This document shows, in pieces, positions 1 to 6,763 of a stretch of DNA of 12,162 bases. Within the stretch, counting starts at the first letter, position 1; each line of letters opens with the position of its first letter. Source of the stretch: Sphingomonadaceae bacterium (lineage in GTDB: Bacteria; Pseudomonadota; Alphaproteobacteria; Sphingomonadales; Sphingomonadaceae); assembly GCA_020446665.1 (NCBI GenBank), contig JAGREF010000119.1, positions 1-12,162 of the forward strand, in the 5' to 3' direction. The position numbers were made by a program, and so were the translations under genes. The notes under the pieces are model-generated. The model ran no database searches and was not told where the DNA came from. It was given only the letters and a program-made list of their open reading frames with translations.

Positions 1-113
1 ATCATGGATGCGCTCCCGTATTTGGAAAAGAATAGGTCCAGTCCCCGCTTCATCCTGCGGGTGTTTTGCCAGATCGGCATAGGGATGGAATGCCGCCAAG
101 TGGCGACGTTCAT
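1..113 (-). CDS. Partial hypothetical protein, N-terminus only
   Basis: A minus-strand reading frame starts with ATG at 113 and stays open to the window edge, giving about 37 residues that begin MNVATWRHSIPMPIWQN. An in-frame TAA lies one codon upstream (119-117), so the protein cannot start earlier. About three quarters of its third codon positions are G or C, as in the genuine genes here. A competing frame that continues after the ABC transporter stop has far more A/T in third positions and no good start. No clear Shine-Dalgarno sequence is visible. The frame lies 61 bases downstream of the ABC exporter on the same strand, so co-transcription is possible. I do not recognise the family. Several Trp, Arg and Lys residues and no signal peptide suggest a cytoplasmic N-terminus. 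The call rests on codon pattern and position only. Confidence 0.35.
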   Translation of the reverse strand, partial: MNVATWRHSIPMPIWQNTRRMKRGLDLFFSKYGSASM

Positions 114-174
114 CGGTTACCAATGCAACTTTGTCGAAAAAGCGCTGTGCCGCAAGGGTGGACAGGCCCGGAGC

Positions 175-1995
175 CTATGCCGCTTCGCTGGCGAATTGCA
201 GCTTTGCGAGATGGGCGTAGAGCCCGCCCGCTGCAGATAGCGTGTCATGGCTGCCCTGCTCGACGATCTGGCCTTCTTCCATCACCACGATCCGGTCTGC
301 CGCCCGCACTGTGGCAAGGCGGTGGGCGATGACCAGTGTCGTGCGGTCCTGCATCAGATGTTCCAGCGCTTCCTGCACCAGCCGCTCGCTTTCAGCATCC
401 AGCGCGCTGGTCGCCTCGTCCAGCAACAGGATCGGCGCGTTGCGCAGAACGGCCCGGGCAATGGCGATCCGTTGCTGCTGCCCGCCGGACAGGCGCGTGC
501 CGCTCTCGCCCAGATAGGTATCGAGGCCCTGCGGAAGATCGCGCAGAAAGGCCTCGGCATTGGCCGCACGCGCCGCTTCCCAGATCTGCTCGTCACTGGC
601 CTGCCAATTGCCATAACGCAGATTGTCGCGCGCATTGGCAGAGAAGAGCACGCCATCTTGCGGCACCAGCGCGATACGCTGGCGGATATCGGCGGGGTCC
701 GCGCTGGTCAGCGGGATGCCGTCAATGCGGATCGTGCCGGATTGCGGATCATAGAAGCGCTCGACCATCTGGAAAATCGTGCTCTTGCCAGCGCCAGAGG
801 GGCCGACAATCGCCACTGTCTCGCCCGGTTCCACCTCCAGCGAGAAGTCCTTCAGCGCGGGCGTTTCCAGCCGTGTGGGATAGCGGAACGTGACATTGCG
901 GAACGACAGGCTGCCGCGCGGGGGAACGGGCAGGGGCGTTGGCTTTGCAGGCGGCGCAATATCGGGCTGTTCGTTGAGCAGCTCGTTCAGGCGGCTGGCA
1001 GCCCCCGCCCCGCGCAGCAAATCGCCATAGACCTCGGTCAGCGAACCAAAGGCACCGGCCACCAGTCCGCCTGTAAAGACAAAGGCGGCGATGGTCCCGC
1101 CGCTGATCTCGCCGGTGGAAACCGCCACTGCGCCGCGCCACATCACCATGGTGATGCCACCTACGACAAGGAACATGATCAGCGCCGTCATCACTGCGCG
1201 GATCAGGATGCGGCGCTTGGCGACGGTAAAGGTTTCCTCCACCGCACCGCTGAAGCGCGCGCTTTCACGGTCTTCCTGATTGAAGGCCTGCACGATCTTC
1301 ATCGCGCCGAGCACTTCCGTCACCATTGCCCCCACATCGGCCACGCGATCCTGGCTGGTGCGGCTGACATTGCGCAGCCGCCTGCCGAAAAGGACAATCG
1401 GGATGATGATCAGCGGAATTGCGATCAGCAGCATGGATGCAAGGCCCGGAGCGAGCCAGAAGAGATAGGTCGTCCCCAGAACTGCCATGATCGCATTGCG
1501 CAGGGCGACAGAAACGGTCGTGCCCACCACCTGCTCGATCAAGGCGGTATCGGCGGTCATACGGCTGGAAATTTCCTTGGGGCTGTTTTCCTCGAAAAAG
1601 CCGGGAGCAAGCCGCAACAGATTGCGATGCACCTTGCCGCGAATATCCGCGACTACCCGCTCACCCAGCCAGCTGACGAAGTAGAAACGCAGCGCTGTGC
1701 CCAGTCCCAGCACGATCACGATCATCAGCAAATAATAGAATGCATGGTCGATCTCGGCCTGTTGCGCGCCGGTGCCGAATGCCTGATCGATGATCACCTT
1801 GATCCGCGCGGGGATCGCCACCATCGCAGAAGCCGTGGTGACCAGCGCAATCATGGCCAGAACAATCTGCTGCGGATATTGCGCCGCCTCGCGCCAGATC
1901 ATCCGCAGCGGGCCAAGTGATTTCGCCTTTGGCGGCGGCGCGCTGGCGGTTTCGGGTTCAGATGCGCTTTGTACGGGGGCGGGCTGTTCTTCCAT
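175..1995 (-). CDS. MsbA-like ABC exporter, fused permease and ATPase
   Basis: A half-transporter with the transmembrane domain and nucleotide-binding domain in one chain, expected to work as an inner-membrane homodimer exporting a lipid or hydrophobic compound. From the chosen start it has 606 residues. A Pro/Ala-rich cytoplasmic tail (about 1-30) is followed by six predicted helices (about 42-330), then the ATPase domain: Walker A GPSGAGKST (398-406), Q-loop Gln446, signature LSGGQ (502-506), Walker B ILLLDE (522-527) and switch His558, all intact. The overall style matches the alphaproteobacterial MsbA-related group (TIGR02204). Substrate is not deducible. Start choice is uncertain: the frame extends upstream to a TTG at 2112, and an in-frame ATG at 2046 has an AGAGG box five bases ahead of it, which would add 17 residues. 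I prefer 1995 because the added residues are Cys/Trp-containing and do not look like a conserved N-terminus. The gene is divergent from phaZ. Confidence 0.9.
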   Translation of the reverse strand: MEEQPAPVQSASEPETASAPPPKAKSLGPLRMIWREAAQYPQQIVLAMIALVTTASAMVAIPARIKVIIDQAFGTGAQQAEIDHAFYYLLMIVIVLGLGTALRFYFVSWLGERVVADIRGKVHRNLLRLAPGFFEENSPKEISSRMTADTALIEQVVGTTVSVALRNAIMAVLGTTYLFWLAPGLASMLLIAIPLIIIPIVLFGRRLRNVSRTSQDRVADVGAMVTEVLGAMKIVQAFNQEDRESARFSGAVEETFTVAKRRILIRAVMTALIMFLVVGGITMVMWRGAVAVSTGEISGGTIAAFVFTGGLVAGAFGSLTEVYGDLLRGAGAASRLNELLNEQPDIAPPAKPTPLPVPPRGSLSFRNVTFRYPTRLETPALKDFSLEVEPGETVAIVGPSGAGKSTIFQMVERFYDPQSGTIRIDGIPLTSADPADIRQRIALVPQDGVLFSANARDNLRYGNWQASDEQIWEAARAANAEAFLRDLPQGLDTYLGESGTRLSGGQQQRIAIARAVLRNAPILLLDEATSALDAESERLVQEALEHLMQDRTTLVIAHRLATVRAADRIVVMEEGQIVEQGSHDTLSAAGGLYAHLAKLQFASEAA

Positions 1996-2064
1996 GGATG
2001 CGGAAGTAGCGATGCCGACTGCCAAAATCCAGCATTGGCCCAGCATTTTGGCCTCTGTGCACTT

Positions 2065-2079
2065 TTGTGCATTGCACAA
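2065..2079. promoter_or_regulatory. 15-bp palindrome in the exporter/phaZ divergent region, candidate operator
   Basis: The sequence TTGTGC-ATT-GCACAA is a perfect inverted repeat with six-base arms and a three-base centre. A further TGTGCA lies just to the left (2056-2061). It sits 68 bases upstream of the phaZ start and 70 bases upstream of the preferred exporter start, where an operator for either gene would be expected. TGCA-rich dyads are the kind of site bound by the PHB-responsive repressor PhaR in alphaproteobacteria. That link is inferred from the neighbouring phaZ, and no PhaR gene is in the window. I could not identify convincing -35/-10 boxes. Confidence 0.4.
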
Positions 2080-2146
2080 TGAGGTGAAAAGGCCCATTTT
2101 GTGCGAGACCAAACGCCCGTAGGAAGGCTACCAGCAGGGGAATCGC

Positions 2147-3406
2147 ATGCTTTACCAAGCCCATGAAATGCAGCGCGCCTGGATGACCAGCGCCAGCGCC
2201 ATGGCCTCCATGACCGCAGAAATGCTGACCAATCCGGCTTTGCCCTTTGGCTATATGGGCTTTGGCCCCACTTTCGCCTCGGCGCTGGAAGTCTTCGCCC
2301 ATGCCACGGCTCCGCGCGGCAAGCCGGAATTCGATATTCATTCGGTCGATGTCGATGGCGTGCCCCATGCTGTCACGGAAGCGACCGTGATGCGCAAGGC
2401 GTTTGGCGATCTGCTGCGTTTTACCCATGATGCACTGCCAGAAAACGCCCCGAAACTGCTGATTGTCGCGCCGATGAGCGGTCATTTCGCCACGCTGCTG
2501 CGCGGCACGGTGGCGAAGATGGTCGAGCGGCATGAGGTCTATATTACCGACTGGGCCGATGCCCGGATGGTACCGCTGCATGAGGGTCGTTTCGATCTTG
2601 ACGATTATATCGACTATCTCATCGAATTCCTGAGCTTTATCGGTGAAGGCACGCATATGCTGGCGGTGTGCCAGCCTTCCGTCCCCGCGCTGGCGGCGAC
2701 CGCGGTGATGGCGGGGGACGACAATCCCTATCGCCCGGCCAGCCTGACCATGATGGGCGGCCCGGTGGATACGCGCGAATCGCCCACTTCCGTCAATGAT
2801 CTGGCGATGGATCGCCCGATCGAGTGGTTTCAGCATAATGTTGTCGCCACCGTGCCCCAGCAATATCCCGGTGCAGGGCGGCGGGTCTATCCCGGCTTCA
2901 TGCAGCTGGCAGGCTTTATGAGCATGAATCTCGGCAACCACCTGCTCAGCCATTACGAGATGTTCAAGCACCTCACCGCTGGCGACGACGCAAGTGCGCA
3001 AGCGACCAAGGATTTCTACGACGAATATCGTTCTGTCTGTGACATGACAGCGGATTTCTATCTCCAGACAGTGGAGGAAGTGTTCCAGAAGCACTCGCTG
3101 CCCAATGGCGAGTTTGTGCATCGCGGCAAGCTGGTCGATCTGGGCGCGATCCACGACACGGCAATCCTGGCGGTGGAAGGCGAGAAAGACGATATTTCCG
3201 GCGTCGGCCAGACCAAGGCGGCGCTGCACCTCACCACCGGCCTGCCCGATGCGAAGAAGAAATATTACCTCGCCGAAGGGGCCGGGCATTACGGCATCTT
3301 CAACGGCAGCAAATGGCGCGGCCAGATCGCCCCGGTGCTGGAGGAATTCATCGTCACCCACAGCCGCAAGGCGGCCAAGGGCAAGGCGGCGTTGAAGGCG
3401 GTTTAG
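2147..3406 (+). CDS. phaZ: Intracellular polyhydroxybutyrate depolymerase
   Basis: Cytoplasmic enzyme that hydrolyses or thiolyses native PHB granules to release 3-hydroxybutyrate units when carbon runs short. The 419-residue length and full layout match the intracellular PhaZ family (TIGR01849), which has an alpha/beta-hydrolase fold with a cysteine nucleophile. The nucleophile is Cys175 in the elbow VCQPSVP. The acid is Asp348 or Asp349 in EGEKDDISG, and the base is His381 in GAGHYGIFNG. The spacing matches the Cys183/Asp355/His388 triad reported for the Ralstonia enzyme. No signal peptide is present, as expected for a granule-associated intracellular form. The C-terminus is a Lys/Ala-rich tail (about 405-419). 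The start is supported by AGGGG six bases ahead of ATG. The gene is divergent from the exporter, with the 2065-2079 palindrome between them. No PHB synthase or phasin is in the window. Confidence 0.95.
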   Translation: MLYQAHEMQRAWMTSASAMASMTAEMLTNPALPFGYMGFGPTFASALEVFAHATAPRGKPEFDIHSVDVDGVPHAVTEATVMRKAFGDLLRFTHDALPENAPKLLIVAPMSGHFATLLRGTVAKMVERHEVYITDWADARMVPLHEGRFDLDDYIDYLIEFLSFIGEGTHMLAVCQPSVPALAATAVMAGDDNPYRPASLTMMGGPVDTRESPTSVNDLAMDRPIEWFQHNVVATVPQQYPGAGRRVYPGFMQLAGFMSMNLGNHLLSHYEMFKHLTAGDDASAQATKDFYDEYRSVCDMTADFYLQTVEEVFQKHSLPNGEFVHRGKLVDLGAIHDTAILAVEGEKDDISGVGQTKAALHLTTGLPDAKKKYYLAEGAGHYGIFNGSKWRGQIAPVLEEFIVTHSRKAAKGKAALKAV

Positions 3407-3429
3407 GCGGCGGGGGCGTTCCGATCCCT

Positions 3430-3543
3430 TCATCCAGCAAACCCGTCATCCCAGCGGAAGCTGGGATCGCTCCCGTTTAGTCGATGTGCTCGAATAAATC
3501 GCGCGGGCAGATCGGCGGTTGCGCCGATAAAGAGCACACCATC
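3430..3543 (-). pseudogene. GIY-YIG nuclease remnant
   Basis: Reading the minus strand from 3543 gives DGVLFIGATADLPARF, then IRAHRLNG. This matches the core of small GIY-YIG domain proteins, where the usual text is of the form 'G-x-L-Y-I-G-V-T-x-D-L-x-x-R-x-x-x-H'. A stop (3549-3547) interrupts the frame two codons upstream, and no start or N-terminal GIY half is visible. The frame then runs through the left palindrome, reading SDPSFRWDD, and ends at TGA (3432-3430). About 37 codons survive of a family that is usually about 90 or more. The YIG tyrosine is Phe here. This is a broken gene, probably left by internal deletion of a larger repeat-flanked element. The match is recognised by eye only. 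Confidence 0.6.
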
Positions 3544-3590
3544 GCGCTAGCGCGGCGCCGCCAGCGATCCCAGCCTTCGCTGGGATGACG
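3444..3590. repeat. 147-bp element with 28-bp inverted palindromic termini
   Basis: The left end (3444-3471) and right end (3563-3590) are inverted copies of a 28-base sequence with two mismatches. Each end is itself a hairpin: stem ATCCCAGC/GCTGGGAT with loop GGAA at 3448-3467, and the same stem with loop CTTC at 3567-3586. This 'GTCATCCCAGC...' palindrome is the type scattered through many sphingomonad and other alphaproteobacterial genomes, often next to GIY-YIG endonuclease genes, and the interior here does contain a GIY-YIG remnant. The arrangement resembles a small non-autonomous repeat. It lies between the convergent ends of phaZ and the DUF4126 gene, so the two hairpins could also act as a bidirectional terminator. 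I see no target-site duplication. The remaining flank, 3591-3689, shows nothing I can identify. Confidence 0.75.
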
Positions 3591-3689
3591 ATTGTGTGAG
3601 GTCGCCATCTTCCGCAATAGCGTCGTTTGCCGAACTGCAGCTTTCCGGCACTAGCCGCTCAGAAGCAGACGGTGGAAAGGCCCCCAAAC

Positions 3690-4286
3690 CTAAGCCGGCG
3701 GCGCTTCCTTGCGGAACAATTTCTTCACCAGCCTTTGCGCGACATAGAGCAGGCCCAGCGCCATGAGCAGCAGCAGCGCGGCAACCCCGGCGGCGGCGAC
3801 CGGATATTCGTAAACCGCCCAGAGCAGGCCTGCCGTCATCACATCCTCTGTGGTGGAGACCGCGATATTGCTGACCGGTTCGGGGCTGGTGTTGACCACC
3901 GCCCGCGCGCTGGCCTTGCCGCCATGGGCAAGCAGCGCGCCGCCGCCGCCGAGGATAAAGGCGATAACTTGCGTGCCTGGGTCCGCCGGGTCAATAATCG
4001 CCAGCGCCAGCAAAGCGCCGCCAATCGGGCGGATGAAGGTGTGAACACTGTCCCACAGCGAATCGAGCCAGGCGACCTTGTCTGCCAGCAATTCGACAAT
4101 TGCGGCCACACCGGCAATGCCGATCACCCATGGGCTGTCCAGTGCAGACAGGCTGGCGAGATGTTCCGGCACGGGCAGCACATCATAACGCATTGCCAAG
4201 CCCGTCGCGGCGATCGACAAATAGAGCCGCCAGCCCGACAGCAGGCTGACGCTGGCGGCAATGCCGATGATTTCCATGATGCCCAT
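3690..4286 (-). CDS. DUF4126 family membrane protein
   Basis: A 198-residue integral inner-membrane protein of unknown biochemical function. It has about four to five hydrophobic stretches (roughly 5-30, 52-68, 88-120 and 150-183). Family-typical motifs are ELLADKVAWLDSLWD (65-79), FIRPIGGALLA (84-94) and NTSPEPVSN (132-140), with a Gly-rich helix GGGGALLAHGG around 113-123 and a basic C-terminal tail (QRLVKKLFRK). The start is well supported by a GGGAGAGG box five bases before ATG. It is the last gene of the minus-strand train, 78 bases after the lipoprotein gene, and converges on phaZ across the palindromic element. Family assignment is by motif recognition. No enzyme activity should be inferred from it. 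Confidence 0.85.
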   Translation of the reverse strand: MGIMEIIGIAASVSLLSGWRLYLSIAATGLAMRYDVLPVPEHLASLSALDSPWVIGIAGVAAIVELLADKVAWLDSLWDSVHTFIRPIGGALLALAIIDPADPGTQVIAFILGGGGALLAHGGKASARAVVNTSPEPVSNIAVSTTEDVMTAGLLWAVYEYPVAAAGVAALLLLMALGLLYVAQRLVKKLFRKEAPPA

Positions 4287-4364
4287 GCGACCTCTCCCTG
4301 CGCGTTCCCCGATTCTGCGCGGCAGATGGTGCGCATTTATTGCGCCAAGAGCAAGGCTGGCGCG

Positions 4365-5021
4365 TCAGCCGGTGCGTTTGCCCACCATCACCGGCTCGTC
4401 CGATCCGCAGGCAAAATTGCGCGCCAGTTCGTCCGCCAGTTGCCGCGCGCGGGCATTGGCATCGCGGGTTGCGCCATCCACGCGGGCCACTTCGCAGCCT
4501 GGCTTGCCCGCACTGCCAATGGTTTCGACGACGAGAAAACTGCCGCCTTGCCCGCCAATTTCGCTGGTCGCGTCATTCAGACGGTAGATAATGGCAAAGG
4601 GTTTGCCGCCATCGAGCCGCCATTCGACCTTGTCGCCCGGATTGTTGAAGGCGCCCATCGTCCCGAAATTGCCATTGTCGACCCCTGCATCGACATCATA
4701 GCGCCCATCACCCAAGCCCACGATCAGCGGGATGCCGCCAAATCCAGCGCAGCGCCAGATGACGCTTTCATACTCTGTGGCGTCTTCAATGACCGTGCAT
4801 TGGTCGAGATCGAGGTCGCTATAGGCAGATGTCGGGCCGCGTGACGAAGAGGCGGCCGGTTCCGCAGCCTCCCCCGCTTCCCTGGGCCCTTCTGCCAGCT
4901 CGGCAGCGGGGCTGCCTTCCTCTGTCACAGCTGATTCCGGCGCAGCGTCCTCGCTTTCGGAAGGCGAGCAGGCCGCAAGTGCCAGAGCTGGCAGCGTCAG
5001 AGCGAAGGCAGCATGCCGCAT
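4365..5021 (-). CDS. Predicted lipoprotein of unknown function
   Basis: From the ATG at 5021 this is a 218-residue protein with a short type II signal peptide: a weakly charged MRH start, a hydrophobic stretch (4-16) and the lipobox LAAC with the lipidated Cys at 18. A low-complexity Ser/Glu/Ala/Pro linker (19-65) precedes a folded domain (about 68-208) with Cys75, Cys91, Cys176 and Cys205, which could form two disulfides in the periplasm. I do not recognise the domain. The chosen start lies two bases after the thiolase TAA, which implies translational coupling. An upstream in-frame start at 5072 would overlap the thiolase and displace the signal peptide, so I reject it. The residue after Cys is Ser, which would be read as an outer-membrane sorting signal under the E. 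coli rule. Confidence 0.8.
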   Translation of the reverse strand: MRHAAFALTLPALALAACSPSESEDAAPESAVTEEGSPAAELAEGPREAGEAAEPAASSSRGPTSAYSDLDLDQCTVIEDATEYESVIWRCAGFGGIPLIVGLGDGRYDVDAGVDNGNFGTMGAFNNPGDKVEWRLDGGKPFAIIYRLNDATSEIGGQGGSFLVVETIGSAGKPGCEVARVDGATRDANARARQLADELARNFACGSDEPVMVGKRTG

Positions 5022-5023
5022 CG

Positions 5024-6205
5024 TTACAGGACTTCGAACAGGCCAGCCGCGCCCTGGCCGCCACCCACGCACATGGTGACGACGACATATTTGTCGCCCC
5101 GGCGCTTGCCTTCGATCAGCGCATGGCCAACGCAGCGGGCGCCAGTCATGCCGAAGGGGTGGCCGATGGAGATCGAGCCGCCATTGACGTTGAGCCGGTC
5201 ATCGGGAATGCCCAGCTTGTCGCGGCAATAAAGCACCTGCACGGCAAAGGCTTCGTTCAGTTCCCACAGGCCGATATCGTCCATCTTCAGGTCGAAGCGT
5301 TCGAGCAGTTTCGGGATCGCATAGACCGGGCCGATGCCCATTTCGTCCGGCTCCGTGCCGGCCACGGCCATGCCGACATAGCGACCCAGCGGCGCCAGCC
5401 CGCGCTTTGCCGCAACGCCGGCTTCCATCACCACACAGGCGCTGGAGCCATCGCTCAGCTGGCTGGCATTGCCGGCGGTGATCGTGTGGCCTTCGCCCAT
5501 CACCGGCTTGAGCGAAGCCAGCCCCTCCAGCGTGGTGTCGGGGCGGTTGCAATCGTCCTTGTCGGCGGTGACTTCGTGGAAGGTGACTTCCTTCGTTTCC
5601 TTGTTCATCACGCCCATCGTGGCCGTGCAGGCAACGATTTCGTCATCGAACTTGCCCGCGGCCTGCGCGGCAGCGGTGCGTTGTTGCGAGCGGAGCGAAT
5701 ATTCATCCTGTGCCTCGCGACTGATGCCATACCGCTTGGCCACCACTTCCGCCGTGCCGATCATCGGCATGTAGGTATCCTTGTGCATCGCGATCAGTTC
5801 CGGATCGGGTTCCACAAACAGCTTGCCGCTGCCGGATACTTTGGAGATCGATTCAACCCCGCCGGCGACGCAGATATCCATCCGATCAACGATGATCTGC
5901 TTGGCGGCCGTGGCGATAGTCATCAGGCCCGAGGCGCATTGGCGATCGATCGACATGCCCGGCACGCTGACCGGCAGGCCCGCCCGCAACGCCACCAGGC
6001 GGCCGATATTCACCGCCTGGCCGCCCTGCTGCACGGCGGAGCCCATCAGCACATCGTCCACTTCACCCCCGTCGATTCCGGCGCGTTCAATCGCCGCGCG
6101 GACCGAGTGTGCACCCAGCGTGGCCGAGCCAGTGTTGTTGAAAGCACCGCGCCCGGCCTTGGTCAGCGGGGTACGGGCGGTGGAAACGATTACTGCGTCG
6201 CGCAT
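5024..6205 (-). CDS. Thiolase (acetyl-CoA C-acyltransferase family)
   Basis: A 393-residue full-length thiolase that cleaves 3-ketoacyl-CoA with CoA (beta-oxidation) or condenses two acetyl-CoA. The three active-site blocks are intact: nucleophile Cys90 in [13 protein letters not shown] (317-320) with His349 in [16 protein letters not shown], and the second catalytic Cys379 in [11 protein letters not shown]. The start is supported by AGGAG six bases ahead of ATG. It lies 46 bases downstream of a MaoC-type hydratase and two bases upstream of a lipoprotein gene. The hydratase pairing suggests fatty-acyl-CoA breakdown. The sequence style looks more like FadA-type degradative thiolases than biosynthetic PhaA, but chain-length preference cannot be read from the sequence, so no symbol is given. 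A contribution to PHB precursor supply is possible because phaZ is nearby. Confidence 0.93.
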   Translation of the reverse strand: MRDAVIVSTARTPLTKAGRGAFNNTGSATLGAHSVRAAIERAGIDGGEVDDVLMGSAVQQGGQAVNIGRLVALRAGLPVSVPGMSIDRQCASGLMTIATAAKQIIVDRMDICVAGGVESISKVSGSGKLFVEPDPELIAMHKDTYMPMIGTAEVVAKRYGISREAQDEYSLRSQQRTAAAQAAGKFDDEIVACTATMGVMNKETKEVTFHEVTADKDDCNRPDTTLEGLASLKPVMGEGHTITAGNASQLSDGSSACVVMEAGVAAKRGLAPLGRYVGMAVAGTEPDEMGIGPVYAIPKLLERFDLKMDDIGLWELNEAFAVQVLYCRDKLGIPDDRLNVNGGSISIGHPFGMTGARCVGHALIEGKRRGDKYVVVTMCVGGGQGAAGLFEVL

Positions 6206-6251
6206 GGGGCGCTCCTGTCAAAAATGGCTGTAAGGGTTGGTCGCGAAGAGG

Positions 6252-6701
6252 TCAGACGAAATACAAGGTCATCCATTCGCAGATCAGGGCAGGCTTGTCC
6301 TCGCCTTCGATCTCGATCGTGATCTCGTTGGTCTGCTGCCACTGGCCGGGGCGTTTCTCGATCATTTCCAGCAGTTTGACGATGCTGCGGATACGCTTGC
6401 CCGAACGAACGGGGGAGATGAAGCGGGTTTTGTTGCCGCCATAATTCACCGCAATCTTGATCCCGTCAATCTTCGGCGCATCCGAATTCTCGCCGAGATG
6501 GGGCAGCATCGACAGAGTCAGGAAACCATGCGCGATGGTTCCGCCGAACGGGGTCTGCGCTGCCTTTTCCGCGTCGACATGGATAAACTGGTGGTCGCCG
6601 GTGGCATCGGCAAACTTGTTGATCCGATCCTGCGATATCTCGACCCATTCGGATGTGCCGATGATTTCGCCGGCCTTGCTGGCCAGTTCCTGTGGGCTCA
6701 T
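6252..6701 (-). CDS. MaoC-type enoyl-CoA hydratase (HtdZ/NodN-like)
   Basis: A 149-residue single hot-dog-domain protein expected to hydrate trans-2-enoyl-CoA to (R)-3-hydroxyacyl-CoA, as a cytoplasmic dimer. The catalytic pair Asp36/His41 sits in FADATGDHQFIHVD, followed by PFGGTIAHGFLTLSMLP (51-67), both typical of the subgroup that includes mycobacterial Rv0130 (HtdZ) and NodN-like proteins. The Asn-Pro of the classical hydratase-2 motif (GDxNPxH) is replaced by Gln-Phe, as in that subgroup. The start at 6701 has AAGGA nine bases ahead. A frame extension to 6758 adds 19 basic residues without a ribosome site. It sits 46 bases before the thiolase. (R)-hydroxyacyl-CoA is also the monomer form used for PHA, so a link to PHA supply is plausible but unproven. 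Confidence 0.88.
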   Translation of the reverse strand: MSPQELASKAGEIIGTSEWVEISQDRINKFADATGDHQFIHVDAEKAAQTPFGGTIAHGFLTLSMLPHLGENSDAPKIDGIKIAVNYGGNKTRFISPVRSGKRIRSIVKLLEMIEKRPGQWQQTNEITIEIEGEDKPALICEWMTLYFV

Positions 6702-6763
6702 GCGCTCTGTTCCTTTTCCGCGCGATTTCATGTCACGCGGGGGACCATGGCGCATCATTCGGT

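Noticed and set aside
247..1920. 557-codon open frame on the plus strand
   Set aside because: Lies wholly antisense to the ABC exporter, whose Walker and signature motifs are intact. The translation is Arg/His/Gln-rich with no domain pattern, as expected of a shadow frame in GC-rich DNA.
1958..3433. 491-codon open frame on the minus strand
   Set aside because: Antisense to phaZ, whose catalytic triad is clear. It also overlaps the exporter N-terminus and reads as His/Arg/Gln-rich low-information sequence.
4325..4352. GCGCA-TTTAT-TGCGC hairpin between the lipoprotein and DUF4126 genes
   Set aside because: The stem is only five base pairs with no U-run on the transcribed side, too weak to call a terminator.
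4829..6322. 497-codon open frame on the plus strand
   Set aside because: Antisense to the thiolase and part of the lipoprotein and hydratase genes. It shows no recognisable motif.
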